Positions 41,052 to 49,950 of a DNA stretch of 64,000 nucleotides are shown here, in pieces. Within the stretch, counting starts at the first letter, position 1; each line of letters opens with the position of its first letter. Made by a program: the position numbers and the translations under genes. The stretch is taken from the IMG/VR virus record IMGVR_UViG_3300028610_000804, positions 1 through 64,000 of that record, one strand, 5' to 3'. The DNA comes from a virus. The notes under the pieces were generated by a model. That model ran no database searches and was not told the origin of the DNA. It saw only the letters and a list, made by a program, of their open reading frames with translations.

Positions 41052-43729
41052 TTGGTAATTACGTTGGTACGGCAATTGGTAACTATATTGCACCTGGAGT
41101 TGGGGGTGCAATTGGGGGTGCAATTGGGAGCGCGGCAGGTGCGTACATTGATAACAAATATTTATTCCCAAAAATTGCTGGTGATGGTGGGTTAGGGGCT
41201 GAAATTGTATCCCCTGTTGGGCCTCGTGTAGGTGGGCTACAAATACAATCATCTGCTGAAGGCGGGCCTATGGCATTTGTGCTTGGTCCCACAAATCGTT
41301 TTGCAGGGCAAATTATTTGGACATCAGGCTTAATCGAAGAAATCGTAACAGAAACTTCAGAGACAGCCAGACCAAATTCAGATTCTGGAAAACTTATACC
41401 AAGGTCTAAAACAGTTATTGAAAACAATATTGTGGGTTACAATTATTTTGCAGATTTTGCTATAGGTTTATGTGAAGGAATCTGTACTAGGCTTGACAAA
41501 ATAATAGCCAATGGTGAAGTTATATATCAAAACCCAGAACTAACAAATATTGTTTCAGATGGTATTAGGGCTAATGCAGAAAGTGTTGGTGGGGCTAACT
41601 TTGTACGTGTAATTGCTACAGTTGCATCTGGTGTTGACTTAAGTGTGTTTCAAAGTGGTAAAGAAATGATTATGTCAGGATGGACCGCAAGCATTTTAAA
41701 TGACACTTGGGTTATAGGCTCATCAGGAACAAATACAGCTACTAGTGAGACTTTTGTGACTTTACAGAATGAAACTAACTCATCAGGCTCTGAGGCTGCA
41801 GGAAATACTATAACCTTACAGGAAAACACTGATGCCTTTGACCCTAATCAAATTTTTGATGTTAGATTTTATCCAGGTGATTTAGTACAAACTGCAGACC
41901 CATTAATAGAATCTAAAGAAGGTGCTGGTAATGTGCCTGCATTTAGAGGCACTTGTTATGTAGTTATAGAAAAAATACATTTAATAAATTTTGGCAACCA
42001 ATTTCCCCAAATGCAATTTATTGTGCAGCGAACCGCTACAGAAACAGTGGCGGGTGGTATTGACAAAATATTAACACGTGCAGGTTTAGATAGCTCAGAA
42101 TTTGATGCTTCTGTGGCCACAGATGTATTGCAAGGCTTTCATGCATTAGGGCCTCAACCAGCTGTAGAACTATTAATACCACTTATGCGTTTCGCTAATC
42201 TTCATGCATTTGAGCGTAACGGGGCTATTATATTTAAAAAGAAAGATGACCCCACTGTAGAACTAATTAAAGATGGAGATTTTGCAGCTTCTCCAGGTAG
42301 AGACAACACAATACAAAGACCTTTTGAAATTTCAGATACTTTTGGACCTGACTTACCGAGCGAAATTATAGTAAAATTTATTGAGCCAAAACAAGCTTTT
42401 CAAGAAGCAGCCCAAAGAGAACGTAGAGTAGATGTACCTAATAATACATCAGTTATTTTTAATGTGCCTATTGTTATGAGTGCTGCAGAAGCTAGAACTA
42501 TTGCTAGGCGTGAGTTATGGAGCGCATGGCAACGTAGACAAGCCATTACATTTTCTTTACCTATAGCATATATAGATTTAGAAGAAAATGACAAAGTTAA
42601 TCTTAATTTTGAAGATGAAACTTATACAGTACTTACTAAAAAAATAGACCGAGGTAAAGACCATGTTTTGCTAATTGAAGGTGTTGTTGAAGATATTAGG
42701 ACAAACGTACAAGTAGGTGAAGAAGATAATACAAATCAAAACCTTACACGTGCTGTTTTTCAAGGAGGCACATTATTATTTGAAATTATTGATATTGCCC
42801 CATTTACAAATGATCAAAATCATTCACCTGGGGTATACATGGCAGTAGCTAAAATAGACCCTACAGCAGAATTCAATAGTGCGCAAATATTCAAATCAGA
42901 TGATGGGCAAAACTTTTTTTATAAAGGTTCTATTTTTCAGGAATCCACAATGGGTTTTGTGCCTGTAGCTGTTCCTGCAGGCCCAGTAGGTTATTTTGAT
43001 AATGGCACTACTATAGATGTTACTTTGGTTAATGGTACTTTAGAATCTGTAACTGAAGAAGAAATGTTAGAAGGGGCTAACACCTGCATTATAGGTGAAG
43101 AAGTTTTACAATTTCAAAATGCAGTACTCATTGACACTAATATTTATACGATTTCAAAACTTCTCAGAGGACGAAGGGACACTGCAGATGAAGTGGCGCA
43201 CACCCAAACTGATGAAAGATTTATTTTATTGGACATAGGGAGAGTTCAGTTTAATGAAGTAGCCATAAGCGAAATAAATTTTGATAGATTTTTTAAAGCA
43301 GTACCCCCTAATGTGTTACCTGGGCAGGTCCCAGGGTTTTCCCTGTTACCCTTAGAAGCAAACACAATACAAGGTTTTAGCCCCGTACACATTACAGGTA
43401 TTAGAAATACGGCAAACGATTTAAGGATACTTTGGAAGCGTGCAACCAGGGCACTAGTAAAACATTTTGTAGTAGGAACAACCACCCCACTTTTAGAAAA
43501 TAGAGAAATATTCCAGATAGATTTTTTTGATGCAGGATTTACAGTAATTGTAGATACTATTACTGTAGAGGGGCCATGGCCTGTAGATAGACCACAACTA
43601 CCAGAATTTACTTTTACAGCTGCAGACCAAACTGCTGCAGGGCTAGCACCTGGGGCTGATGTAAACATGATCATATACCAACTTACAGAAATTAAACAAA
43701 GAGGAAAAGGAAAGGCGGCTACTTTATAA
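41039..43729 (+). CDS. Tail hub/host-specificity protein
   Basis: This 896-residue protein begins with a Gly-zipper-like hydrophobic region (NYIAPGVGGAIGGAIGSAAG, about residues 15-35). A GTA gp15-like hub sequence follows: GPTNRFAGQIIW, ARTIARRELWSAWQRRQ and a beta-rich second half with TISKLLRGRRDTADEVAHTQ. It probably forms the tip that touches the host. It starts within the NlpC/P60 gene. Confidence 0.85.
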   Translation: MATIVGNYVGTAIGNYIAPGVGGAIGGAIGSAAGAYIDNKYLFPKIAGDGGLGAEIVSPVGPRVGGLQIQSSAEGGPMAFVLGPTNRFAGQIIWTSGLIEEIVTETSETARPNSDSGKLIPRSKTVIENNIVGYNYFADFAIGLCEGICTRLDKIIANGEVIYQNPELTNIVSDGIRANAESVGGANFVRVIATVASGVDLSVFQSGKEMIMSGWTASILNDTWVIGSSGTNTATSETFVTLQNETNSSGSEAAGNTITLQENTDAFDPNQIFDVRFYPGDLVQTADPLIESKEGAGNVPAFRGTCYVVIEKIHLINFGNQFPQMQFIVQRTATETVAGGIDKILTRAGLDSSEFDASVATDVLQGFHALGPQPAVELLIPLMRFANLHAFERNGAIIFKKKDDPTVELIKDGDFAASPGRDNTIQRPFEISDTFGPDLPSEIIVKFIEPKQAFQEAAQRERRVDVPNNTSVIFNVPIVMSAAEARTIARRELWSAWQRRQAITFSLPIAYIDLEENDKVNLNFEDETYTVLTKKIDRGKDHVLLIEGVVEDIRTNVQVGEEDNTNQNLTRAVFQGGTLLFEIIDIAPFTNDQNHSPGVYMAVAKIDPTAEFNSAQIFKSDDGQNFFYKGSIFQESTMGFVPVAVPAGPVGYFDNGTTIDVTLVNGTLESVTEEEMLEGANTCIIGEEVLQFQNAVLIDTNIYTISKLLRGRRDTADEVAHTQTDERFILLDIGRVQFNEVAISEINFDRFFKAVPPNVLPGQVPGFSLLPLEANTIQGFSPVHITGIRNTANDLRILWKRATRALVKHFVVGTTTPLLENREIFQIDFFDAGFTVIVDTITVEGPWPVDRPQLPEFTFTAADQTAAGLAPGADVNMIIYQLTEIKQRGKGKAATL

Positions 43730-44436
43730 TGGTAGATTTTACTCCAAACCTACAGATGCCCTTACTGCGTGAATCACAGGCTAATGCAGAGGTGACCCAT
43801 AACGAAGCCTTAAATATTCTTGATGCCATGGTGCAAACAAGAGTAAAAGACAAAGATCTTACAGCACCCCCAGGGTCACCTGCAGAAGGTGATAGGTATA
43901 TAGTTGCCTCGGTAGCTTCTGGTGACTGGACTGGGCAAGAAGACAACATAGCTTTTTTCTTTGGGAATACCTGGAATTTTATTACACCACTGCAGGGCTG
44001 GAGAGCCTTTGTAGAAGATGAATCTGTTGAGTATAATTTTAATGGTACTGCATGGGTGACTGGGGGAATAGGGTCCGGTAATACTTTACTTTTAGCACGC
44101 TTTAATGCTGCAGGAAGTATTCTATTACAAACTAGTGAAGTAGGGGCGAGTGTGGCTGTGTCTCACCCAAGTGCTGGAATTTATGATTTAACATTTACAG
44201 GTATACTTGTAACAAATGTTTATATAAATAGCCAACTTAATGACAGGTTAGCTGGTGACAAGTCACTTTATATAAAATCTGTGACAGATAAAACTTCTGA
44301 TACTGGGGCTGGTACTCCTACTGGGTGTAGGGTGCAAATGGATGAATTGAAACAATTTTCATGTGCTACCTGTTTAATACTTGAAATTGACCAAGAAGAC
44401 GGTGCGTTTTCTATTGAAGTTAAGGAGATGAACTAA
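43729..44436 (+). CDS. DUF2793 tail protein
   Basis: The first 115 residues match DUF2793: PNLQMPLLRESQANAEVTHN, ALNILDAMVQ, PAEGDRYIVA, and WNFITPLQGWRAFVEDE. A beta-rich C-terminal domain follows. Members occur near the tail tip and are thought to connect to fibres. Confidence 0.85.
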   Translation: MVDFTPNLQMPLLRESQANAEVTHNEALNILDAMVQTRVKDKDLTAPPGSPAEGDRYIVASVASGDWTGQEDNIAFFFGNTWNFITPLQGWRAFVEDESVEYNFNGTAWVTGGIGSGNTLLLARFNAAGSILLQTSEVGASVAVSHPSAGIYDLTFTGILVTNVYINSQLNDRLAGDKSLYIKSVTDKTSDTGAGTPTGCRVQMDELKQFSCATCLILEIDQEDGAFSIEVKEMN

Positions 44437-44921
44437 TGCTACAACTTTATACACCTATAGATGATGATGGTAAATTAGAAATGCCTATTATTACAGTCAA
44501 CAAAGCTTGCCATAAACAAGTACACTGTAGTTTAGGTAAGGATGGTAAATTAAAAACCCCTGATGAAGACCATTTTGCAAAACTGCAATTTAAAAATAAA
44601 AACTATGCGTTAGTTGAATTTGACGAAACAATACCTTTAGGATGTTTTCTTGATTTAGAAGGTGTATCACATTGTTTTTATACAGGCGAAATTATTGACG
44701 GAGTTGCTGAAGTAAATCAGAATACTGTAGATTTAAAAGCTGCGGAAGTATTAGAAAAAGTAAAAAGAGAACAAAGGTATATTTGGATGGGTTTAGTGCA
44801 TGATAACCTTGATGTATCTAATCAAAAAGATTGGGCAATAGTGGAACAGAAGGTAGCATTTAGTAAAATGCCCACTGATGAAGAATTTGAAAGTTATGAC
44901 AGCACTTTCAAATTTGTCTGA
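44436..44921 (+). CDS. Hypothetical tail-associated protein, 161 aa
   Basis: It overlaps the DUF2793 gene by one base. It is acidic with a beta-rich start and a helix near residue 105 (LKAAEVLEKVKREQRYIW). No family was recognised; position suggests a fibre or fibre chaperone. Confidence 0.6.
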   Translation: MLQLYTPIDDDGKLEMPIITVNKACHKQVHCSLGKDGKLKTPDEDHFAKLQFKNKNYALVEFDETIPLGCFLDLEGVSHCFYTGEIIDGVAEVNQNTVDLKAAEVLEKVKREQRYIWMGLVHDNLDVSNQKDWAIVEQKVAFSKMPTDEEFESYDSTFKFV

Positions 44922-45072
44922 TGCTGAAATACTTTTAATTGTGGGAGATAAATGGCCTGCGATGACAACTGCATTAATAAGGTTTAGCGACCACAGAAAA
45001 TGCCAACACAGAAGACTAGCGGCTAGGAAGTTGTTAGAGCAGTTTATAGTTAAAAATAATTTGAAAGGTTAA
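44896..45072 (+). CDS. Hypothetical protein, 58 aa
   Basis: The start at 44896 lies inside the end of the preceding gene; an in-frame ATG at 44878 is also possible. The protein is helical and basic at the end (HRRLAARKLLEQFIVKNN). The function is unknown. Confidence 0.5.
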   Translation: MTALSNLSDAEILLIVGDKWPAMTTALIRFSDHRKCQHRRLAARKLLEQFIVKNNLKG

Positions 45073-45076
45073 TGGG

Positions 45077-45595
45077 ATGACCGAACCAACAGCAGAAACA
45101 AACCTGAGAAGGTTGATAGAATTGGAGGGCGAGATGAAAACTTTCAAAGCCACTGTTAATGGGCAAATGGAATTACAAAGCCAGCACGTAGCCCAAATTA
45201 ATAAGTCAGCTGAGAGTATGGAAAAATGCGTTGATGCTATGGCCACTCAATGCGTTAACCTTACAACAAATCAAGCACAACATGAACGTGATATCGCCGC
45301 AATAAAAGTTAAAGTAAAGAGTAATGAAACATTGTGCGGTACAAATAAAGAAAACCTAGAAGATAAGATACAATCAAATACTAAAAATATGGAAGATAAG
45401 ATAACTAATGGGTTTTCTAATTTAAAAACTGTTTTTGAAACTAGTTTAGAAGCTAAGGAAGCTACAGCCGCAGCAGTGGCTGATGTTGAAGACAAGGCTG
45501 AAGGTAAAGCAGACGCTGATAAAAAATGGCGTTATGGTTTTTACTTAACTTTTTTCATTGCAGTTGTGGGGTGGGTGATAGCTTGGCTATTTTAA
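45077..45595 (+). CDS. Coiled-coil protein with C-terminal membrane anchor
   Basis: Residues 10-145 form a long coiled coil (LIELEGEMKTFKATVNGQM). A C-terminal hydrophobic helix follows (YGFYLTFFIAVVGWVIAWLF, 153-172). The layout suits a tail-anchored protein that could act in lysis or superinfection control. It is the last rightward gene and overlaps the opposing lipoprotein gene by 9 bases. Confidence 0.65.
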   Translation: MTEPTAETNLRRLIELEGEMKTFKATVNGQMELQSQHVAQINKSAESMEKCVDAMATQCVNLTTNQAQHERDIAAIKVKVKSNETLCGTNKENLEDKIQSNTKNMEDKITNGFSNLKTVFETSLEAKEATAAAVADVEDKAEGKADADKKWRYGFYLTFFIAVVGWVIAWLF

Positions 45596-45766
45596 ACGGC
45601 GCTCTAACCTTGCAAATTCTTTTTGGCTTTTATCAAATAAGTCATTAGATAGTTGATCTATGGCCCCCTGGGCTGCGCCTGCAGCAAAATTAGCAAACAT
45701 CATTTTAGTTTTATGGGAACACCCAGTACAAAAGATAATCAACAGTAATAGAGTAACTTTTTTCAT
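45587..45766 (-). CDS. Small lipoprotein, 59 aa
   Basis: A signal peptide (MKKVTLLLLIIFCTGCS) ends in a lipobox with Cys16. A short mature part with a helix (QGAIDQLSNDLFDKSQKEF) follows. It resembles an outer-membrane anchored lipoprotein; a spanin-like role is possible but its partner is not obvious. It is the last gene of the SOS-like operon, and its start overlaps the upstream stop. Confidence 0.65.
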   Translation of the reverse strand: MKKVTLLLLIIFCTGCSHKTKMMFANFAAGAAQGAIDQLSNDLFDKSQKEFARLERRLK

Positions 45767-46029
45767 TTTTGCAATTGTACCTTAAGTTGGTCTATTGTAC
45801 CAATTTTATTTTCTGCAAGTAATAGTGCGACTTCATATACTAATTTTGTATCTTTTCCTAAAGCGTTTGATAACTCGTTAACTTTTCCTGTAGTTGTTTG
45901 TTGGTGTTCTGAGGGTAGTAAGTTGTTCCAGGCTAAATAAGATTCTAGCTCTATGTACGAAAATTTTGAAAAATCTGTTGCACTAGATTTTTGAGCTATT
46001 CTAAGTAACTGTACGTGTAAAAATTTCAT
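45763..46029 (-). CDS. Hypothetical protein, 88 aa
   Basis: The start at 46029 has a GAAAGGTAACA site; an in-frame start at 46059 was rejected. The product is helical with SYIELESYLAWNNLLPSEHQ and a conserved-looking EVALLLAENKIGTIDQLKVQ. It overlaps the lipoprotein gene (ATGA). The family is unknown. Confidence 0.6.
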   Translation of the reverse strand: MKFLHVQLLRIAQKSSATDFSKFSYIELESYLAWNNLLPSEHQQTTTGKVNELSNALGKDTKLVYEVALLLAENKIGTIDQLKVQLQK

Positions 46030-46097
46030 TGTTACCTTTCTAATTAGTTTCATTGTCATCCGGTCTGATAGGGTCTGGGTGGTTAAGAAGCATTATT

Positions 46098-46388
46098 TTA
46101 TCTGTTTAGTTCAGCCTTTTTAGTCAAACCAAACGCTATGGCTTCTTTTAGTTCCCCTAAAAAACTGTCAAAATATTCCGGGTCTTCGTTCATACTTCCG
46201 TGAACTACTTCCACTTGCTTTAGTTTCTCGTGCCAATGGACCGACACCCTTTTAAAATGTTTCTTTTTCCAGCTCATAATCTTCACTTCTTTCTGCCCTG
46301 GTTTCAGTTGGGCTATTTCCTTTGGCCTATTGTCCCAAGGATGACCATTTACTTTTTCAAACAGTGTTCTTTGGTGGTTCAGATTCAT
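46098..46388 (-). CDS. Hypothetical protein, 96 aa (or 59 aa from an inner start)
   Basis: The long form starts at 46388. The repeated leader with GAAGATTATG lies inside the gene before an ATG at 46277, so a 59-residue form is quite possible. The protein has KKHFKRVSVHWHEKLKQVEV and a helical end (GELKEAIAFGLTKKAEL). The function is unknown. Confidence 0.5.
   Translation of the reverse strand: MNLNHQRTLFEKVNGHPWDNRPKEIAQLKPGQKEVKIMSWKKKHFKRVSVHWHEKLKQVEVVHGSMNEDPEYFDSFLGELKEAIAFGLTKKAELNR
46275..46314 (-). repeat. Shared translation leader, variant copy inside a gene
   Basis: On the minus strand AGCCCAAC, a longer spacer, GGGCAGAAAGAAGTGAAGATT and ATG follow each other. They match the leaders of the 14501 and 46600 genes. 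This supports a second start at 46277. Confidence 0.5.
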
Positions 46389-46600
46389 TATCTCAAGTCC
46401 CCTATGTCAGAATCCTGCTCACCAACGATATTGTCCATTCTGTCATACATGGGCTTCAACATGTTCTCCATGTGTCTTACCGCCTCGTCTTTTTGCTTCT
46501 CGGTCAAGCTGTCAAAGTTGTCTCCAAGAGTGTAGGCGGCATTATCGAATACCTCTCTGATACAGTAGGCGGCTATTTGTTTCATGGTTGGCTTTTTCAT
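46388..46600 (-). CDS. Hypothetical protein, 70 aa, SOS-like promoter
   Basis: The first gene after SOS-like promoter 3 starts at the ATG at 46600, after the shared leader. The protein is helical and charged (MKQIAAYCIREVFDNAAYTL; EAVRHMENMLKPMYDRMDNI). No family was recognised. Confidence 0.6.
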   Translation of the reverse strand: MKKPTMKQIAAYCIREVFDNAAYTLGDNFDSLTEKQKDEAVRHMENMLKPMYDRMDNIVGEQDSDIGDLR

Positions 46601-46634
46601 AATCTTCAATTCTTTCTGGGTTAGTTGGGCTGTT
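46598..46634 (-). repeat. Shared translation leader, copy 2
   Basis: AACAGCCCAAC, a 6-base spacer and CAGAAAGAATTGAAGATT precede the ATG at 46600. It is nearly the same as 14467-14503 on the plus strand. Confidence 0.6.
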
Positions 46635-46653
46635 CTTCAAATCTCATAACTAA

Positions 46654-46685
46654 ATATTAATTGATTACTGTACACGTGTCCAGTA
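46654..46685 (-). promoter_or_regulatory. SOS-like promoter 3 (LexA-type palindrome over the -35)
   Basis: On the minus strand CTGG-ACACGTGT-ACAG (46683-46668) is the palindrome with one mismatch. TGGACA (46682-46677) is the -35, and TAATAT (46659-46654) follows after 17 bases. The geometry equals that at 12680 and 13843. Confidence 0.65.
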
Positions 46686-46820
46686 TAAAATAATAAAAAT
46701 AACCATATTTTTAAAATTAATTTAAAAATGCTTATTTTTAAGGAAAAAGAGAGGGGGAAGGGGTAGTGCACTTGACCTTGGTAGCCCATTTAAACCCACA
46801 ATTACCCAACTTAACCCCGC

Positions 46821-46857
46821 CTCAAAAAAATGAGGAGACGACCGGGCAGCCGCCTCC
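46821..46857 (-). terminator. Probable leftward terminator
   Basis: GGAGACG (46834-46840) can pair with CGCCTCC (46851-46857) with one A-C mismatch. On the minus strand a run of seven T follows. It would end transcripts coming from the 46912 gene, leaving the SOS-like operon separate. The remaining bases between 46686 and 46911 show nothing further. Confidence 0.5.
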
Positions 46858-46911
46858 CCTGAGAGAAGAGAGCATTCCATTTGAGGAAAGCTATGATTAA
46901 TATACTACTGC

Positions 46912-47109
46912 TTAATTGATGTTAGGTATATAGGCATTAATACCAATTGTTAAATTTTTACCTTCAAATTTTGTATCGGTTTGGATGCTTCCACTGGTTG
47001 TGGCCACTATAAGACTTTTTCCAGATGCTGATGGGCGGGGGTCCCCGTAAGGTAGCTCAATTTTAAGAACTTTCTTTTTCTTATCTACTTCTACTTTTAA
47101 ACCACTCAT
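46912..47109 (-). CDS. Hypothetical protein, 65 aa
   Basis: This beta-rich protein has a KKKKVLKIELPYGDPRPSAS segment, GKSLIVATTSGS, and GKNLTIGINAYIPN. Phages carry similar short proteins of unknown function in their replication regions. It has a GAAAGGATCGCC ribosome site. Confidence 0.6.
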   Translation of the reverse strand: MSGLKVEVDKKKKVLKIELPYGDPRPSASGKSLIVATTSGSIQTDTKFEGKNLTIGINAYIPNIN

Positions 47110-47128
47110 TAAGGCGATCCTTTCAATT

Positions 47129-47605
47129 TTAAAATAATGCTGCTTGGTTTTCTTTTTTAGGTTTTATTTTCTTTGCACCATCCCTAAGCTGAACGCATAC
47201 AGGGCCTATACCATTTTTTATTGATGCAGGTGTCGTCAACTGTCTACCACAAGCACAACATTTACCCGCATGAATAATATAACATCCTGCAGTGTTTGGG
47301 TGGTTTATATGATTGTCTTTGCGGCCTGCTAATATCTCTGCAGCCCATTCAAAAACTTTTACAGGTTGGGAGGCTACCCCTAACCTACTTTTATTTGTCA
47401 GTTTTAAAAACCTATCTTTTGATAGGGGGATAAAACAGCCCAAGTATGTATAATCTTTTGTATTATCTTTACCAGTAAGATACGACACATAAAAAGGGCT
47501 GTCAGGTTTTTTAATGATCTTAAATGTAAACCTATTACGTGGGCTTCCTACTGTAAAGAGGGCGTGGCCGCCACTTAGAAATTTGAAATTTATATTTATA
47601 TCCAT
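47129..47605 (-). CDS. DUF6011-containing protein
   Basis: The start at 47605 follows GAGAGAATGTAACA; a start at 47632 was rejected. The C-terminal region has HAGKCCACGRQLTTPASI followed by NGIGPVC, a four-Cys zinc site typical of DUF6011. It may bind nucleic acid. It lies downstream of the DNA polymerase gene. Confidence 0.75.
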   Translation of the reverse strand: MDININFKFLSGGHALFTVGSPRNRFTFKIIKKPDSPFYVSYLTGKDNTKDYTYLGCFIPLSKDRFLKLTNKSRLGVASQPVKVFEWAAEILAGRKDNHINHPNTAGCYIIHAGKCCACGRQLTTPASIKNGIGPVCVQLRDGAKKIKPKKENQAALF

Positions 47606-47747
47606 TGTTACATTCTCTCTTCTCATGTTCAAAAATATTTTTAAATAGTTTTTGTTGAGCTATTGTCGGTGTATAAGCACTACAAAGAACACCTGCAAAT
47701 ATATCAATATGCTTACCAATTTGGATTGGTTTTAAAGGCTTATACAT
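47535..47747 (-). CDS. Hypothetical protein, 70 aa
   Basis: The start at 47747 has a GAGAGAGAACATAC site. The last 24 codons overlap the DUF6011 gene in another frame, so the true extent is uncertain. The sequence is basic with KLFKNIFEHEKRECNNGYK. The function is unknown. Confidence 0.45.
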   Translation of the reverse strand: MYKPLKPIQIGKHIDIFAGVLCSAYTPTIAQQKLFKNIFEHEKRECNNGYKYKFQISKWRPRPLYSRKPT

Positions 47748-47796
47748 GTATGTTCTCTCTCGCTGCTTATTACAAATTTGCATCTGTACCTATATA

Positions 47797-47825
47797 AATA
47801 TACTGCTTAATGTAACTTAAAGCAA
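47797..47825 (-). promoter_or_regulatory. Sigma70-like promoter, leftward
   Basis: On the minus strand TTGCTT (47825-47820) and TATATT (47802-47797) are 17 bases apart. It follows the 47881-47924 terminator and would serve genes from 47747 down to 46912. Confidence 0.55.
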
Positions 47826-47880
47826 TACTTTAATTATACGAAAGGGCTACATAATAGGGAGAAATTGTAGTTTTAGTGTT

Positions 47881-47924
47881 AAAAATGCCCCCCTGAGTAG
47901 CAGGCGTGCCAGAGACAGGGAGGC
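47881..47924 (-). terminator. Intrinsic terminator after the DNA polymerase gene
   Basis: On the minus strand GCCTCCCTG (47924-47916) pairs with CAGGGGGGC (47895-47887) over nine pairs with one G-U, and ATTTTT follows. The 20-base loop is long. Confidence 0.65.
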
Positions 47925-47948
47925 GGGGCGTTCACTCAAACACCAAAA

Positions 47949-49940
47949 TTAAACAGCCCATGCAAGATTTAAATCTTTCACGGCATCTTTCTTTTTAGAC
48001 CATCTTTCCGTGACAACTTCTGCACTAGCAGTAATCGGTACAAAGTAATTTTTAAGGTCTTCCATGATTCGCAGGGCCTGGGGAATGACTTTCTTCTCTT
48101 CACTCCTGGGGCATTCTAGAACAATTTCATCATGGATTGTCATTATAAGTTTAGTTTTAAATTTATGCTTGCGTAACCACTTCCACAGCTTCACCATGGC
48201 CTGCTTGATGATGTCAGCTGATGTACCTTGGCACATATAGTTAAGGGCCTTGTAAGCGAATTTTACGGGTATATGGTACCGCCTGCCGAATGGGTTTGTA
48301 AGGAACCCCTTTTTCCGCAGTTGAGCTTCAAAGTACCGTGTTGTTCTGCGCACTGAAGGGAATGATTCATGGTAATTGCGCACCAGATACACGGCATCTT
48401 TTTTAGTGGTTTTAAGGCCCTGTTTAGTCATCGTCTCAGCCATCGTATTAGCCCCTGAGCCGTACAAAACCCCGAAGCCTACCCCTTTACCCCTTTTCCG
48501 CTGTTCTTTCGTTACAGAGGATTTGGCGACCTTGTACACCTGCCCTGCGACATAAGCGTGGATATCATTCTCAATTTCACGGGCCATGTCTTCATCTTTG
48601 GCAAAATGCACAAATATTTTCATTTCCACTTGGTCATAGTCCAGGTACCAATTGCGCCTGGATTTACGAGGTACAAAGCATTCTCTAGGTCCGCTGTTAC
48701 GAGGTATAGTTTGTAGCGGTGGGTTTGTTGCTGAAAATCTACCTGTTACTGCTGTAGTAGGGTTAAACGAACAATGCAACGTCCCGTACTCTATACCGTT
48801 TGGTGCAGTGTACTTATTTAGCGACTTGTTAATAATTGCATTATAGTAAGTACTTATCATCTTTTTAAGATTTTGATGTTTTAAAATAAGGGGCGGTAAT
48901 AATTCTTTAATGTCCAGGTCGTAGCGTTTTACTGCATGTTTAATACGTCTGTAAAACTGATTAGCTTGCCACCCGTTTTCTGAAGCTTTGCGCATTACTT
49001 TAACTAATGGGTCTGATACATAACGAATCATGGAATACTCATCAAATGACCAGTTACCTTTATCGGTCTTATATTCAAGCTCAATACCAACTTTTTTAAA
49101 AGCAGCAGCTAAATGTTTTGAGGACCCTGGGTTAAATTCTTTTGCGGTGATGGGCACTTTTATTTGCTCACCAGCTTTAGTTTTATCTACTATTAAATTA
49201 CCTACTAGTTTACGCAGGTCTTTCATAATAATAGCCATGTCTTTTTCAGCCTGAGATTTTAATTGTTTGGCACGTGTTATATCAACGGGTACCCCATGGC
49301 TTTCCATGTCAACACACACATAAGCTAACTCAAGCTCTGTTTGGTATAGTTTCTCAGCAGCCTTATTTATTGCAGGACGTAGTTTAAGGTACAGCATCAA
49401 AGTAGTTTCAACATCCCATACGGCACGCTTTTTAATTATGCTTGCAGGGGCGTCAGAAAAATTAGGTTTACGGCTAAACTCTCTACGATAATAATTTACA
49501 CGCTTACGATCTTTAACCCATTCTTCAATTTCATCTTTGTCTGCAGTCGGTACGCCCAGTAGCCTAGCACCTAAATCTTTTAACTTGTAACTGTTCCAGG
49601 TAGCATTAAAAAGTTTTGCTAGTCTTAGTGTGCATTCTGTTATTGCTTTAAAATTAAAAATGTTAAAACCTTCTACAAGCATAGCAGTTAAATCGAACTT
49701 TTTATTATGGAAAATAACGTGCTTAGTAGGGTCCATCATTAGGCGCTCTAACCATTTTAAGTTAGCTTTTGTTTTATACATAAAACCTGCTTCAGCTTCA
49801 TCAGTAACATAAGCCCAGCAAAAAATACGGTCCCCATGGTACAGGTCTAAACCTGTGGTCTCAAAGTCAAGTGCAACTAATTTCCCAGATAACTTGTAAG
49901 GCACTTTAGTTTTTTTATAATGGTTTTTTAAAGCTGTCAT
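47949..49940 (-). CDS. DNA polymerase, family A, with 3'-5' exonuclease
   Basis: The protein has 663 residues. The exonuclease domain has ALDFETTGLD (about 23-32), HNKKFDLTAM (78-87) and WDVETT (175-180). The polymerase domain has TGRFSATNPPLQTIP (399-413), motif A LDYDQVEMK (434-442), motif B with KRGKGVGFGVLYG (482-494) and motif C IHDEIVLE (602-609). All catalytic acids are present. There is no 5' nuclease domain. It copies the phage genome. The motif A reads DQVEM rather than the usual SQIEL. Confidence 0.95.
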   Translation of the reverse strand: MTALKNHYKKTKVPYKLSGKLVALDFETTGLDLYHGDRIFCWAYVTDEAEAGFMYKTKANLKWLERLMMDPTKHVIFHNKKFDLTAMLVEGFNIFNFKAITECTLRLAKLFNATWNSYKLKDLGARLLGVPTADKDEIEEWVKDRKRVNYYRREFSRKPNFSDAPASIIKKRAVWDVETTLMLYLKLRPAINKAAEKLYQTELELAYVCVDMESHGVPVDITRAKQLKSQAEKDMAIIMKDLRKLVGNLIVDKTKAGEQIKVPITAKEFNPGSSKHLAAAFKKVGIELEYKTDKGNWSFDEYSMIRYVSDPLVKVMRKASENGWQANQFYRRIKHAVKRYDLDIKELLPPLILKHQNLKKMISTYYNAIINKSLNKYTAPNGIEYGTLHCSFNPTTAVTGRFSATNPPLQTIPRNSGPRECFVPRKSRRNWYLDYDQVEMKIFVHFAKDEDMAREIENDIHAYVAGQVYKVAKSSVTKEQRKRGKGVGFGVLYGSGANTMAETMTKQGLKTTKKDAVYLVRNYHESFPSVRRTTRYFEAQLRKKGFLTNPFGRRYHIPVKFAYKALNYMCQGTSADIIKQAMVKLWKWLRKHKFKTKLIMTIHDEIVLECPRSEEKKVIPQALRIMEDLKNYFVPITASAEVVTERWSKKKDAVKDLNLAWAV

Positions 49941-49950
49941 GTTACATTAT

